This document shows, one piece after another, positions 32,957 through 42,440 of a DNA stretch of 64,000 bases. The stretch's first letter is position 1. Each line of letters opens with the position of its first letter. A model generated the notes under the pieces. The model searched no databases and was not told where the DNA came from. It worked only from the letters and a program-made list of their open reading frames with translations. The DNA is taken from positions 1 through 64,000 of the forward strand of contig NZ_AWUN01000003.1 in NCBI RefSeq assembly GCF_000499285.1, written 5' to 3'. A program made the position numbers and the translations under genes. This stretch comes from Bifidobacterium sp. 7101. Its GTDB lineage: Bacteria; Actinomycetota; Actinomycetes; Actinomycetales; Bifidobacteriaceae.

Positions 32957-33877
32957 ATGCGCTTCGATGACTCCCTTCTTGACAATCCCCGTGCCCAACG
33001 GATTCGCCGTCTGGCTGAACTGCAGGATCGGCGGGCCCGGCAACGTCATGGCCGCTTCCTGGTAGAAGGCCCGCAGAGCGTGCGCGAGGCGGTCCGCTGG
33101 CGTCCCGACCTGCTGACTGACCTCTATATTCAGGCGGATGAATCCTCTCCTGTGGCCCATGGCGGTCACCCTCGGCCGCTCAACGAGACCGTAGGCGCCA
33201 TAATGGAGCAGGCCGGGGATCTACCCGACTGCTATGGGCACTTCGTCTCCGCCCGAGTCATGCGTGCCATCAGTGGCAATTCCCAGGGAATCCTGGCTCA
33301 GGCACGTACGGACGGATTTCTGGCCCAGTCGACGGGCCAAGACGATTCCCAGAGCCTAACCGGGGAGGGACCCGACCTGGTGGCAGCCTTCTGGCAGATT
33401 CGTGATCCAGGCAACGCTGGAACCGTCATTCGCACCGCTGATGCCGCAGGCTGCAGGGCGGTCATCCTGGTGGACCAGTGCGTGGAACCCACCAATCCCA
33501 AGGTCATTCGCTCCACGGCTGGCTCGGCATTTCACATACCCCTGATGACCATGGGCACCGAGGACTTCCTGGCCCTGTGCAGACGGCAGGGCCGGATCAT
33601 GGTGGCGGCCGATGTCTATGGCACACCGGACAAACCCGTCCGCTCCCTGACCGATCTGATGGCGGGCGATACCCCAGCCAAGCCAGACTCGACACGTCAA
33701 CCCACGGTCATGCTCTTCGGCAATGAGGCACGCGGACTGCCCGAAGAGTTGCTGCAATCCATGGATCAGATAGTTCGCATCCCTATATATGGGCGGGCTG
33801 AATCCCTCAACTTGGCTACCTCGGCGGCAGTGCTGCTCTACGCCATGGCCATGTCGAGTCGTATTGAAAGAATGTGA
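32957..33877 (+). CDS. TrmH/SpoU family RNA 2'-O-methyltransferase
   Basis: About 306 residues with an N-terminal substrate-binding domain (RFLVEGPQSVREAV) and a SPOUT catalytic domain bearing the three knot motifs: WQIRDPGNAGTVIRTADA, LFGNEARGLP, and IPIYGRAESLNLATSAAVLL. It probably methylates ribosomal RNA using S-adenosylmethionine. The start MRFDDSLL fits the family; the frame is open to 32897. Its place just before pheS mirrors the tsnR-pheS-pheT order of M. tuberculosis. Confidence 0.9.
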   Translation: MRFDDSLLDNPRAQRIRRLAELQDRRARQRHGRFLVEGPQSVREAVRWRPDLLTDLYIQADESSPVAHGGHPRPLNETVGAIMEQAGDLPDCYGHFVSARVMRAISGNSQGILAQARTDGFLAQSTGQDDSQSLTGEGPDLVAAFWQIRDPGNAGTVIRTADAAGCRAVILVDQCVEPTNPKVIRSTAGSAFHIPLMTMGTEDFLALCRRQGRIMVAADVYGTPDKPVRSLTDLMAGDTPAKPDSTRQPTVMLFGNEARGLPEELLQSMDQIVRIPIYGRAESLNLATSAAVLLYAMAMSSRIERM

Positions 33878-33946
33878 AGGCGTCAACGACCGGGATTTCC
33901 GCTGATTTGCGGCCCGGACACGGCATTGGCAACAGTGGAAAGGTCC

Positions 33947-35014
33947 ATGGTGGCACAGGAAGAATTCGACCCCGCGGCGATGACCGACGAGGTCAACGAG
34001 GGCATCGGCAGGATTCGCGAAGCCTCCGATTTGGAAGAGCTCAAGGCGATCAAGGCCCGGTATGCGGGGACAGGTTCAGCCCTGGCCGGATCCGGACGGA
34101 TGATCGGACGGCTTCCAGCGGATCAGAAGAAGACCGCTGGCCGCCTAGCGGGCAAGCTCAAGGCTGACTTCGGCCGTGCCTACGGGCTCAAGGAGCGGCA
34201 GTTGCGCCAGGAGGAGGAGTCTCGTCGCCTGGCTGCCGAGCAGGTGGATATGACCCTGCCGGTCAACCGCCGTCCCCAGGGAGCCCGTCACCCTCTGTCC
34301 AAGCTCATGGAGGACGTGGAGGACTTCTTCGTCTCCATGGGTTGGAGCATCGCCCAAGGACCCGAGCTTGAGGCCGAGTGGTACAACTTCGATGCCCTCA
34401 ACTTCGGCCCTGACCATCCTGCCCGCCAGATGCAGGACACTTTCTACGTCAAGGGCAGTCAGGCCAGGGATGCCGCCGGCTTCGTCGGCTCCAACATGGT
34501 CATGCGTACACACACTTCGCCGGACCAGGCCCGTTCGTTGATAACCCGTGGCGTGCCGCTTTACGTGGCCTGCACGGGCAGGGTCTTCCGCACCGACGAA
34601 CTGGATGCAACCCACACTCCGGTCTTCCACCAGTGCGAGGCAATCGCCGTCGATGAGCACCTGACCATGGCCGACCTCAAGGGCACCCTGGACAAGCTCG
34701 CCGTGGCCATGTTCGGCCCCGAGGCCCGGACCAGACTGCGGCCCTCGTACTTCCCCTTCACCGAGCCCAGCGCCGAGATGGACCTCTGGTTCCCCGACAA
34801 GAAGGGCGGCCCTGGATGGATCGAATGGGGAGGCTGCGGCATGGTCAACCCCAACGTTCTGAGGTCGGCCGGCGTGGACCCGCAGCGCTACTCAGGCTTC
34901 GCCTTCGGCGTGGGCATGGAGCGCACCCTGCTCCTGCGCCACGACATCAATGACATGCACGACCTGGTCGAAGGCGACGTGCGGTTCAGCCAGCAGTTCG
35001 AGATGGGGGAGTGA
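33947..35014 (+). CDS. pheS: Phenylalanine-tRNA ligase alpha subunit
   Basis: About 355 residues. The N-terminal coiled coil (about 10-85) binds tRNA, and the class II catalytic core follows with motif 1 near PLSKLMEDVEDFF, motif 2 around RTDELDATHTPVFHQCE and motif 3 in FAFGVGMERTLLLR. It acts with PheT as an alpha2-beta2 enzyme charging tRNA-Phe. Starts at TTG 33926, ATG 33947 and GTG 33950 are all in frame; GGAAAGG favours 33947 or 33950. PheT follows seven bases after the stop. Confidence 0.97.
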   Translation: MVAQEEFDPAAMTDEVNEGIGRIREASDLEELKAIKARYAGTGSALAGSGRMIGRLPADQKKTAGRLAGKLKADFGRAYGLKERQLRQEEESRRLAAEQVDMTLPVNRRPQGARHPLSKLMEDVEDFFVSMGWSIAQGPELEAEWYNFDALNFGPDHPARQMQDTFYVKGSQARDAAGFVGSNMVMRTHTSPDQARSLITRGVPLYVACTGRVFRTDELDATHTPVFHQCEAIAVDEHLTMADLKGTLDKLAVAMFGPEARTRLRPSYFPFTEPSAEMDLWFPDKKGGPGWIEWGGCGMVNPNVLRSAGVDPQRYSGFAFGVGMERTLLLRHDINDMHDLVEGDVRFSQQFEMGE

Positions 35015-35021
35015 CCGTCAG

Positions 35022-37628
35022 ATGCCAATGGTAGATATCGACTGGCTCAAGGAGCATGTGCAGGTCCCCGAGGATCTGACCTATGAACAGCTGGCCAAGG
35101 ACCTGGTCCGGGTCGGTCTGGAGGAAGAGGACATTCACCAGTCCACAGTGACCGGCCCCATCGTGGTCGGCTATGTGGTGGATGCCGAGCCTGAGCCTCA
35201 GAAGAACGGCAAGACCATCAACTGGTGCCATGTGGATGTAGGCGAGCAGTACAACGCTGTGGACGACCAGGGTCACAAGGTGCCCAGGGGCATCGTCTGC
35301 GGGGCCCCGAACATGGCTGCGGGCGAGAAAGTGGTGGTGACCCTGCCGGGGGCCGTTCTGCCTGGCGACTTCCGCATCGAACCGCGCAAGACCTATGGCC
35401 ACATCTCGGACGGCATGTGCGCCTCCGAGCGTGAGCTGGGGCTGGGTTCGGACCATCAGGGCATCATCCTGCTGCGCAACTATGGGTTCACCCCCGAGCA
35501 GTACGAGCAGCTCAAGCCCGGGGACGATGCCATGGCCCTGTTGCATATGAACAGGCCCGTCCTTGAGATCAACATCACCCCAGACCGCGGCTACGCTTTC
35601 TCTTACCGTGGGGTCGCGCGCGAATACCATCACTCCACGGGCGCTGAGTACACGGATCCGGTGATTGAGCTGAACAAGACCGTGCCGGCCTCCGCAGCTC
35701 AGGAGGATCAGGCTCCACTGGCCGTGCGTATTGAGGACGACAACCCCATTCATGGTCAGCCCGGTTGTGACCGGTATTATCTGCGGGCCCTGACCGGCTG
35801 CGACCCCAAGGCGGCCACTCCCAGCTGGATGCGTCGTCGGCTGGTTCGGGCCGGCATGCGCTCCATCAGCCTGCCGGTGGACATCACCAACTACGTCATG
35901 TTGGATCTGGGCCAGCCCCTGCACGCCTACGACCTGGACAAGCTCAGCGGGCCCATCGTCGTCCGCAGGGCCAGGCAGGGCGAGCACTTGACCACTCTGG
36001 ATGGTAAGGATCGCGAGCTCAGCACCGAAGATCTGCTCATCACCGACTCGCCCGATGGGCAAGAGGGATCCCGCATCCTGGGGCTGGCCGGAGTCATGGG
36101 CGGTCTGTATGGAGAGGTGACCGATCAGACTCGGAACATCCTCATCGAGTCCGCCCACTTCGACCAGATCACCATTGCCCGGACCGCACGTCGCCACAAG
36201 CTGCCCTCGGAGGCCTCCAAGCGCTTTGAGCGCGGGGTTGATCCTCAGATGCAACCGGCCGCTGCAGCCATGGCCGCAGACCTGCTGCATCGCCTTGCCG
36301 GTGGCCAGGATCTGGATGCTCCGCTTGATATGAACCAGACCAAGCCCATGCCGGTCATCGACTTTTCTGTCAGCGAGGTGGCCCGGCTGACTGGGCTGGA
36401 GGTGGAGCCCAAGCGCATCGTGGCCATTCTGCGTGACATCGGCTGCACGGTCCAGGGTGATCCTCAAGACAGGCTGTCGGTGACACCGCCAACCTGGAGG
36501 CCCGATCTGGGCGAGGGCTGCGATCTGGTCGAGGAGGTGGCCCGCCTGGTGGGCTATGACCGCATCCCCGTCACCGTGCCATCACCCAAGGTGTCCGGTG
36601 CGGTTGGTCTGACCGATCGCCAGCAGCGTCGCCGTTGGGTGGCCGACACCCTGGCCGAGTACGGGCTCACCGAGGTTCTGGACTACCCGTTCGTCGGGGA
36701 CAATGATTTCAAGGCCTTCGGCATGGATCCTGACGAGGTCAATGTCAACAGCGTGGAGCTGGCCAACCCCATGGCCGCTGACAGGCCTTATCTGCGGCAG
36801 AGCCTGCTGCTGCCGCTGGCCAACACCGTGGAGCGCAACCTGCGACGCGGCAACACGGATGTGCGCCTCTTCGAGATCGGCTATGTCTTCCGTCGCGACC
36901 CCAAGGCTCCTGCGGTGCCCACCCTTCCGGGCGGCGTGCGGCCCAGCGACGAGGATCTGGCCCGCCTGGACCAAGGTCTGCCGGAGCAGCGGCTGCATGT
37001 GGCGGCCCTGCTGACCGGCCGCGCCCAGGAGGACGGCTGGCTCAAGGACAGCAGGGATGTGGACTGGACCGATGCAGTCGAATCGGCTCGCCGGCTCCTG
37101 GACAGGTTGGGTGCACACTATCGGCTGGAGCAGCCCTCGGCCGATCAGGTGCCCGACCAGTGGCATCCGGGCCGTACCGCCAGGCTGGTCCTGGATGACG
37201 GTACGTTTGTCGGTATGGTGGGTGAGCTGCATCCTCGGGTCGATCAGGCTCTGGGCTTCCCTGCCCATTCGGCCGCTTTCGAGCTGAGTCTGGACATGGT
37301 GCTGGATCACCTGGACTACACCCCCCTGCAGGCCAAGCCGGTCTCGACCTTCCCGCCGGTCCGTCAGGATCTGGCCTTCACTGTGCCGGACACGGTTTCG
37401 GCCGCTGACCTGACTTCCGCCATCAGAGAAGCGGCTGGGTCTAGTCTTGAATCCATCGAGCTGTTCGACGTTTTCACTGGCGATCAGATCGGTGAGCATG
37501 CAAAATCGCTGGCCTTCGCAGTCACCTTCCGCGCCCCGGACCGTACTTTGACGTCCGAGGACAGTGAATCCCTGCGTCAGGCCATCGTTGACAAGACTGC
37601 GGGTCTGGGCGCTGTACTGCGCGCCTGA
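35022..37628 (+). CDS. pheT: Phenylalanine-tRNA ligase beta subunit
   Basis: About 868 residues with the bacterial domain order: N-terminal part, tRNA-binding domain (about 40-170), B3/B4 editing domain (about 240-400), B5 domain (about 420-500), catalytic-like core, and a C-terminal ferredoxin-fold anticodon-binding domain (about 770-868, starting STFPPVRQDLAFTVPD). It edits mischarged Tyr-tRNA-Phe and binds tRNA. ATG 35022 and 35028 are possible; GGGGGAG lies upstream of the first. The long upstream overlap with pheS is not coding. Confidence 0.97.
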   Translation: MPMVDIDWLKEHVQVPEDLTYEQLAKDLVRVGLEEEDIHQSTVTGPIVVGYVVDAEPEPQKNGKTINWCHVDVGEQYNAVDDQGHKVPRGIVCGAPNMAAGEKVVVTLPGAVLPGDFRIEPRKTYGHISDGMCASERELGLGSDHQGIILLRNYGFTPEQYEQLKPGDDAMALLHMNRPVLEINITPDRGYAFSYRGVAREYHHSTGAEYTDPVIELNKTVPASAAQEDQAPLAVRIEDDNPIHGQPGCDRYYLRALTGCDPKAATPSWMRRRLVRAGMRSISLPVDITNYVMLDLGQPLHAYDLDKLSGPIVVRRARQGEHLTTLDGKDRELSTEDLLITDSPDGQEGSRILGLAGVMGGLYGEVTDQTRNILIESAHFDQITIARTARRHKLPSEASKRFERGVDPQMQPAAAAMAADLLHRLAGGQDLDAPLDMNQTKPMPVIDFSVSEVARLTGLEVEPKRIVAILRDIGCTVQGDPQDRLSVTPPTWRPDLGEGCDLVEEVARLVGYDRIPVTVPSPKVSGAVGLTDRQQRRRWVADTLAEYGLTEVLDYPFVGDNDFKAFGMDPDEVNVNSVELANPMAADRPYLRQSLLLPLANTVERNLRRGNTDVRLFEIGYVFRRDPKAPAVPTLPGGVRPSDEDLARLDQGLPEQRLHVAALLTGRAQEDGWLKDSRDVDWTDAVESARRLLDRLGAHYRLEQPSADQVPDQWHPGRTARLVLDDGTFVGMVGELHPRVDQALGFPAHSAAFELSLDMVLDHLDYTPLQAKPVSTFPPVRQDLAFTVPDTVSAADLTSAIREAAGSSLESIELFDVFTGDQIGEHAKSLAFAVTFRAPDRTLTSEDSESLRQAIVDKTAGLGAVLRA

Positions 37629-37653
37629 CCGGGCATCGAGGGGACCGAGGGAC

Positions 37654-38262
37654 ATGACGGATTCTCAAGAACAGGGCACAGCCGGTGGACCTGACCGCCA
37701 GGATCATGATGGGGGCGACCAGCCCTTGTACGGCGCGCGCGCCGATCGTTATCCAGGATGGAATCCGTACATATACGGTCGCCCGGACCCTGAACCCAAG
37801 GCCAAGGAATCCGACTCGTCCCAAGGCAACCCCGCCAACAGGCCCATGCCCATGGCGGGGCAGTCGGGCCCCGGACGCGGTGGGAATCCTGGGAATCCCC
37901 AGGTCCGTCCCGGCACGCCTGGATGGCCTCCCCAGGGAATGCCGAATTTGAACGATCCCTCCCAAAATCCTGTCTATGGCCACTGGGATCCATGCGCCAT
38001 CATTGCTTTCTTCATGGCCCTCTTTCTGCCCATGCCTGTGATCCCAGCTTTGCTCGGCGGCATTTCCATGTATCGGACACGACACCTGCATATGAAGGGC
38101 TATGGGCTGGCTATGGCTGCCCTGATCATCAATCTGCTCTTCACCTTGGCCTGGATCTGGCTGCTGGCCAACGGCATTTCCCTGAACGACTTCTACCAAC
38201 AGATGGTGCCGTCGCCCTCAACGGGTGGCGGAGGCTCTGGCGGAGACGGCGTCAGCGCCTGA
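37654..38262 (+). CDS. DUF4190 domain membrane protein
   Basis: About 202 residues. A long proline- and glycine-rich, disordered N-terminus (residues 1-115) precedes two transmembrane helices joined by a short loop (IIAFFMALFLPMPVIPALLG and LAMAALIINLLFTLAWIWLL), the layout of the DUF4190 family. The C-terminus is glycine/serine-rich. Function unknown. GAGGGAC precedes the ATG closely, and the gene begins 25 bases after pheT, so readthrough from pheST is likely. Confidence 0.8.
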   Translation: MTDSQEQGTAGGPDRQDHDGGDQPLYGARADRYPGWNPYIYGRPDPEPKAKESDSSQGNPANRPMPMAGQSGPGRGGNPGNPQVRPGTPGWPPQGMPNLNDPSQNPVYGHWDPCAIIAFFMALFLPMPVIPALLGGISMYRTRHLHMKGYGLAMAALIINLLFTLAWIWLLANGISLNDFYQQMVPSPSTGGGGSGGDGVSA

Positions 38263-38382
38263 ACTCTCGAGATACAGGCGTCGCCAGTGCCAACGTGGGC
38301 TGTGAGCAAGAGACTGTGAAAGAGTGCCAGGAAGAACCCGGCAGTTATAGGCCTGGCGGTACCATCGATTGAGGCGGTGATG

Positions 38383-38414
38383 TCACTTCCCGGAAGTGAG
38401 CATTGGTGCCAATG
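38383..38414 (+). promoter_or_regulatory. Two adjacent palindromes, candidate operator of the DJ-1/PfpI gene
   Basis: TCACTTCCCGGAAGTGA (38383-38399) is a perfect palindrome of eight-base arms around one base, and CATTGGTGCCAATG (38401-38414) follows one base later with six-base arms. Both lie 80-110 bases before the start of the next gene, where a regulator could bind. No matching regulator is encoded nearby. Confidence 0.45.
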
Positions 38415-38493
38415 AGTATTCATGCCTGTGCGACTGATGTCAGCCTTGAGTCTGATGAGTGGCAGGTCTGCCAGTGGGGAGAGGTTCATTCGA

Positions 38494-39096
38494 ATGGTGC
38501 CGGATGTCAATATTGTCGTATTCGACGGATTCGAACCCCTGGATGTCTTCGGGCCCTTTGAGGTTTTCATCAACACAGATGGCGCCCGCGTGCGGATATT
38601 CTCCTTGGACGGTCCTGGCGTGAAAGTCAGCGAGGGCGGTGCCAGGGTCGAGGCCCTGGGACCGGAGCAGATCAATCCCAAGGGGGTTCTGCTTATACCG
38701 GGCGGGTCCGGCACGCGCGCTCTGGTTGACGATGACCGCTGGCTAAACAGTCTGCGGAGCCTGGTTACGCAGTCTTCGCAGGTGCTGACTGTCTGCACGG
38801 GTTCGGCTCTGCTGGCTGCTGCCGGTGCTCTGGATGGTAGGCGGGCCACCTCCAACGATCTGGCCTTTGACTGGGTGGTCAGCACGGGTGAGAGGGTGGA
38901 TTGGATCAAAGAGGCCCGCTGGGTGGTCGATGGAAAGTTCCGCACCTCCTCGGGCATCTCGGCTGGCATCGATATGGCCTTGGATTATGTTGAAGACACA
39001 TGCGGGCCCGAGGCTGTGGACAAGGCCAGCACCCAGATGGAATACATCCGCAACCGGGAGTCCGGTTATGACCCTTTTGCACGGTCGAAAGCATAA
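38494..39096 (+). CDS. DJ-1/PfpI family protein
   Basis: About 200 residues of the glutamine-amidotransferase-like DJ-1/PfpI fold. The opening (VNIVVFDGFEPLDVFGPFEVF) is typical of the family branch that includes the sensor domains of GATase-type AraC regulators and isonitrile hydratase-like proteins. The nucleophile elbow VLTVCTGSALLAAAG supplies the reactive cysteine. There is no DNA-binding domain. Function is uncertain: a hydratase, glyoxalase-like or stress role is possible. ATG 38494 has GGGGAGAGG nine bases upstream; an earlier in-frame ATG at 38422 is less likely. Confidence 0.82.
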   Translation: MVPDVNIVVFDGFEPLDVFGPFEVFINTDGARVRIFSLDGPGVKVSEGGARVEALGPEQINPKGVLLIPGGSGTRALVDDDRWLNSLRSLVTQSSQVLTVCTGSALLAAAGALDGRRATSNDLAFDWVVSTGERVDWIKEARWVVDGKFRTSSGISAGIDMALDYVEDTCGPEAVDKASTQMEYIRNRESGYDPFARSKA

Positions 39097-39109
39097 CGAC
39101 ACGCCGGAT

Positions 39110-39143
39110 TGCATAATTATGCATTTTGTCGCATGACTATTTA
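39110..39143 (+). promoter_or_regulatory. ARG-box pair, ArgR operator of the arginine operon
   Basis: TGCATAATTATGCA (39110-39123) is a perfect palindrome matching the half-sites of ArgR boxes. A weaker copy, CGCATGACTATTTA (39130-39143), lies 20 bases further, centre to centre. Paired boxes about two helical turns apart are typical of ArgR hexamer operators. They sit 28-61 bases before argC, in position to block transcription when arginine is plentiful. ArgR is encoded in the same operon. Confidence 0.75.
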
Positions 39144-39170
39144 TGATGGTGCCCGGTGAAAGGAGCGTTC

Positions 39171-40262
39171 ATGCACCAATATACAGTGGCCGTGGTGGGA
39201 GCCTCCGGTTATGCCGGTTCTGAAATGATCCGACTCATGGCCGCTCACCCCGCCTTCCGGGTATGTACGGTCACTGGGCGCAGGACGGCGGGTCGACAGC
39301 TGGGGGAGTTCTCACCCAATCTTCCGAATTCGCTGGCCTCGCTACAGATTCAGGCCACAGACCCGAAGGTCCTGGCTGGCCATGATCTGGTGGTGCTGGC
39401 GCTACCTCATGGTGCCTCTGGTCCCCTGGCAGAGCAGCTGGATCCCGAATCCATGCTGGTTGACTTGGGTGCCGACCATCGGCTGGAGGATCCGGCCGAC
39501 TGGCAGGACTACTACGGCGGGCACTTTTTCTCTCCCTGGACCTATGGAATGCCGGAGCTATTGACGGCGGAAGGCGTTCGTCAGCGTGAACTGCTCAAGC
39601 ATGCCCGCCGGATAGCAGGTCCGGGTTGCAACGTAACCGCAGTCACCCTGGCCTTCCAGCCGGCCCTGGCTGCCGGATTGGTGCAGGCCGATGACCTGGT
39701 GGCCGATCTTGCCGTGGCCTACTCGGGTGCCGGTCGCTCCAGCAGCAGAATGGATTTACTCGCTGCTGAAGCCATCAATTCAGCCCATCCCTATTCGGTC
39801 GGAGGCACCCACAGGCACATCCCCGAAATTCTGCAGAACCTGCGCAAGGCGGAAGCAGCCAATCAGGACCTGGGGGGAGACCATCAACCGATTCGCCTGG
39901 GGCTGACCCCTATCCTGGTTCCCATGTCACGTGGAATCCTGGCCGTGGTTTCGGCCAAACTGAACGCGCGTGGACGTGCCTTGGGCGCGGAGGGCATTCG
40001 TGCCGTCTGGGAAAAGATCTACGCCAAGGAGCCGTTCGTTGATCTGCTGCCCCAGGGTAGGCTCCCCTCCACGGCTGACGTCTACGGTTCGAACCTGGCA
40101 CAGGTTCAGGTCCTCACAGACGAACGCGCCGACCGTCTCTATGCTTTCGCAGCCATCGACAACCTGACCCGGGGTACCGCCGGCCAGGCCCTTCAGGCCG
40201 TCAACCTGGCCCTGGGTCTGCCCGAGGAAACCGGTCTGACAACCATAGGAGTGGCACCATGA
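39171..40262 (+). CDS. argC: N-acetyl-gamma-glutamyl-phosphate reductase
   Basis: About 363 residues; third step of arginine synthesis, reducing N-acetylglutamyl phosphate with NADPH. The nucleotide-binding GASGYAGSEMIRL opens the protein and the catalytic Cys153 lies in AGPGCNVTAV; the substrate-binding GGTHRHIPEI is present. ATG 39171 is preceded by AAAGGAG; the frame from GTG 39156 would place that site inside the gene. First gene of the argCJBDFRGH operon, overlapping argJ by four bases, and behind an ARG-box pair. Confidence 0.97.
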   Translation: MHQYTVAVVGASGYAGSEMIRLMAAHPAFRVCTVTGRRTAGRQLGEFSPNLPNSLASLQIQATDPKVLAGHDLVVLALPHGASGPLAEQLDPESMLVDLGADHRLEDPADWQDYYGGHFFSPWTYGMPELLTAEGVRQRELLKHARRIAGPGCNVTAVTLAFQPALAAGLVQADDLVADLAVAYSGAGRSSSRMDLLAAEAINSAHPYSVGGTHRHIPEILQNLRKAEAANQDLGGDHQPIRLGLTPILVPMSRGILAVVSAKLNARGRALGAEGIRAVWEKIYAKEPFVDLLPQGRLPSTADVYGSNLAQVQVLTDERADRLYAFAAIDNLTRGTAGQALQAVNLALGLPEETGLTTIGVAP

Positions 40263-41428
40263 GCATCACCTACGCCGCGGGCTTCCAGACAGGCACCGCC
40301 ATCGCCCATCGCCCGGGAGGCTCACGCCGCCGCAACCTGGCCTTGGTTGTCAACAAGGGGCCCGTGGATACTGCTGTAGGCGTCTTCACTCCCAACCGCT
40401 TCCGGGCCGCTCCGGTCATCTGGACCAGCAGGATTTTGAAAGAGGGCCGGGCAGGAGCCGTGGTCATCAATTCAGGCAACGCCAACGCATGCACGGGTTC
40501 CGAGGGCCTGGACCAGGCCAAGGCCATGGCTGAGCGGACAGGCAAGAATCTGGGTCTGCCAGCCGAACAGGTTGCCGTCTGTTCCACCGGGATCATCGGC
40601 CACCTGCTGCACCTGGACCCCATACTGGCCGGCATCGACCAGGCGGCTCAGGAGCTGTCGACCAGTCAGGAGGCCGGCGAGGCTGCGGCCAAGGCCATAT
40701 TGACCACCGACACCTGTACCAAGACTGTGGCCCTGGACGGTTCTGGCTGGCGGCTGGGCGGCATGGTCAAGGGCTCGGGGATGATCGCCCCGCAGCTGGC
40801 CACCATGATCTGCCTGATTACCACCGATGCCATTGTGGAGCCTGACCAGGCCCGCCGCGCTCTGACCGAGGCCTGTCGGCTCAGCTTCAACCGGATTGAT
40901 GTGGACGGTTGCATGTCCACCAATGACACGGTCCTGCTCATGGCCTCCGGTGCTTCTGGCGTTCGGCCTGACCCCGATCAGTTCCAGAAGTTGCTCAGCC
41001 AGGCCTGCGGTGAGCTCTCCCGTCGCATTGTGGCCGACGGCGAGGGCAGCCGCCACCGTATCCGTATCCAGGTGGACGGTGCCGAGAGCGAGGATGCGGC
41101 CCTGGCCTGCGCCCGGGCTGTCTCCGGCTCGACCCTGCTCAAGTGTGCCGTGGCTGGCGAGGATCCCAACTGGGGTCGCGTAGTGGCCTCCCTGGGCACC
41201 GTGCCGACTTCGACGGCGGCCTATGATCCGGACCGTGTGGATGTCAGCTTCAACGGAGTCAAGGTCTGCCAAGGAGGCCGCCCCGGCCAGGATCCCTCCC
41301 TGGTCGACCTGCACGTGCCCGAGGTCCATATCGATATCGATCTTGGTCAGGGTGACCGCCAGGCCACGGTTTGGACAGATGATCTGACCCACGAATATGT
41401 GACCATCAACGCCGACTACCACACCTGA
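40259..41428 (+). CDS. argJ: Bifunctional ornithine acetyltransferase / N-acetylglutamate synthase
   Basis: 389 residues. ArgJ recycles the acetyl group from acetylornithine to glutamate. The self-cleavage site is visible in [14 protein letters not shown], where Thr182 becomes the N-terminal nucleophile of the beta chain. The oxyanion-hole motif appears as CSTGIIG. With ArgJ present, the pathway is of the cyclic type, and a separate argA or argE is not needed. Start ATG overlaps the argC stop (ATGA). Confidence 0.97.
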   Translation: MSITYAAGFQTGTAIAHRPGGSRRRNLALVVNKGPVDTAVGVFTPNRFRAAPVIWTSRILKEGRAGAVVINSGNANACTGSEGLDQAKAMAERTGKNLGLPAEQVAVCSTGIIGHLLHLDPILAGIDQAAQELSTSQEAGEAAAKAILTTDTCTKTVALDGSGWRLGGMVKGSGMIAPQLATMICLITTDAIVEPDQARRALTEACRLSFNRIDVDGCMSTNDTVLLMASGASGVRPDPDQFQKLLSQACGELSRRIVADGEGSRHRIRIQVDGAESEDAALACARAVSGSTLLKCAVAGEDPNWGRVVASLGTVPTSTAAYDPDRVDVSFNGVKVCQGGRPGQDPSLVDLHVPEVHIDIDLGQGDRQATVWTDDLTHEYVTINADYHT

Positions 41429-41474
41429 TCCGGAGCTTGCGCACGAGCGTGAGGTACCGGAGGCAGAAGCGGCA

Positions 41475-42440
41475 ATGAGGAAAGGGAAAAGGATGGCAGA
41501 TGGCGAGCAGGAGGCAGAAGCTGAACGGGCCTTGGACGATGTCAGCAAGGCCCAGGTGCTGATTGAGGCCCTGCCCTGGCTGGAGGAGTTTGCAGGTCAG
41601 CGGATCGTGGTCAAGTATGGCGGCCATGCCATGGTCGATGACCACCTGCGACAGTGCTTTGCTCAGGATATGGTCTTCCTGCGGCAGGTGGGTATGCATC
41701 CGGTGGTTGTCCATGGGGGAGGCCCCCAGATCTCTGACATGCTTCAGGCCCTGGGCATTCCCTCGGTATTTCGTGGTGGTCTTCGGGTGACCACGCCGGA
41801 AATCATGAAGGTGGTCCGGATGGTCCTGACTGGTCAGGTGGGCAGGGATTTGGTCGGTGCCATCAATGCTCATGGTCCTATGGCCGTTGGTCTGTCGGGA
41901 GAAGATGCCGGCCTGTTCAGCGCTGCCCGCCGTACCGGTATGGTGGATGGCCACCCAGTGGACTTGGGCCTGGTGGGCGAAGTTGTGGCTGTGGATGCTT
42001 CGGCCGTGGAGGATCTGATTGATGCAGGGCGGATTCCTGTGGTTTCTTCGGTGGCCCCGGACGAGCAGGACGCCACCCAGGTACTCAACGTGAATGCCGA
42101 TGCTGCCGCCTCTGCCTTGGCCGCGGCCTTGGGAGCCAGAAAGCTGGTCATTCTCACCGATGTCGAGGGACTCTATGCCGACTGGCCCCAGACTGATTCC
42201 CTGGTATCCAGCATTGGCGTGGATCGCCTGGATGGTCTGCTTGGAGACATGAAGGCAGGCATGCGTCCCAAGATGGAGGCCTGCATGCAGGCTGTACGTG
42301 CCGGGGTCAGTCAGGCCCACATCATTGACGGGCGCCAGCCACACTCCATGCTCACTGAAATCTTCACCCAAAACGGGATCGGCACCGTCGTTGTACCGGG
42401 CCATGAAATGGTCATGAGGAGGAGCCATGAACAAGGCTGA
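41475..42440 (+). CDS. argB: Acetylglutamate kinase
   Basis: 321 residues (315 if ATG 41493 is used). The amino-acid kinase fold is shown by [22 protein letters not shown], and the nucleotide-binding [26 protein letters not shown] fits the C-terminal part. It phosphorylates N-acetylglutamate with ATP and is usually the arginine-feedback-controlled step. A GGAGG 11 bases before ATG 41475 and purine-rich sequence before 41493 leave the start open. The end overlaps argD. Confidence 0.96.
   Translation: MRKGKRMADGEQEAEAERALDDVSKAQVLIEALPWLEEFAGQRIVVKYGGHAMVDDHLRQCFAQDMVFLRQVGMHPVVVHGGGPQISDMLQALGIPSVFRGGLRVTTPEIMKVVRMVLTGQVGRDLVGAINAHGPMAVGLSGEDAGLFSAARRTGMVDGHPVDLGLVGEVVAVDASAVEDLIDAGRIPVVSSVAPDEQDATQVLNVNADAAASALAAALGARKLVILTDVEGLYADWPQTDSLVSSIGVDRLDGLLGDMKAGMRPKMEACMQAVRAGVSQAHIIDGRQPHSMLTEIFTQNGIGTVVVPGHEMVMRRSHEQG

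Noticed and set aside
34986-36467. Minus-strand 493-residue frame opposite pheT
   Set aside because: Fully antisense to a conserved aminoacyl-tRNA synthetase subunit.
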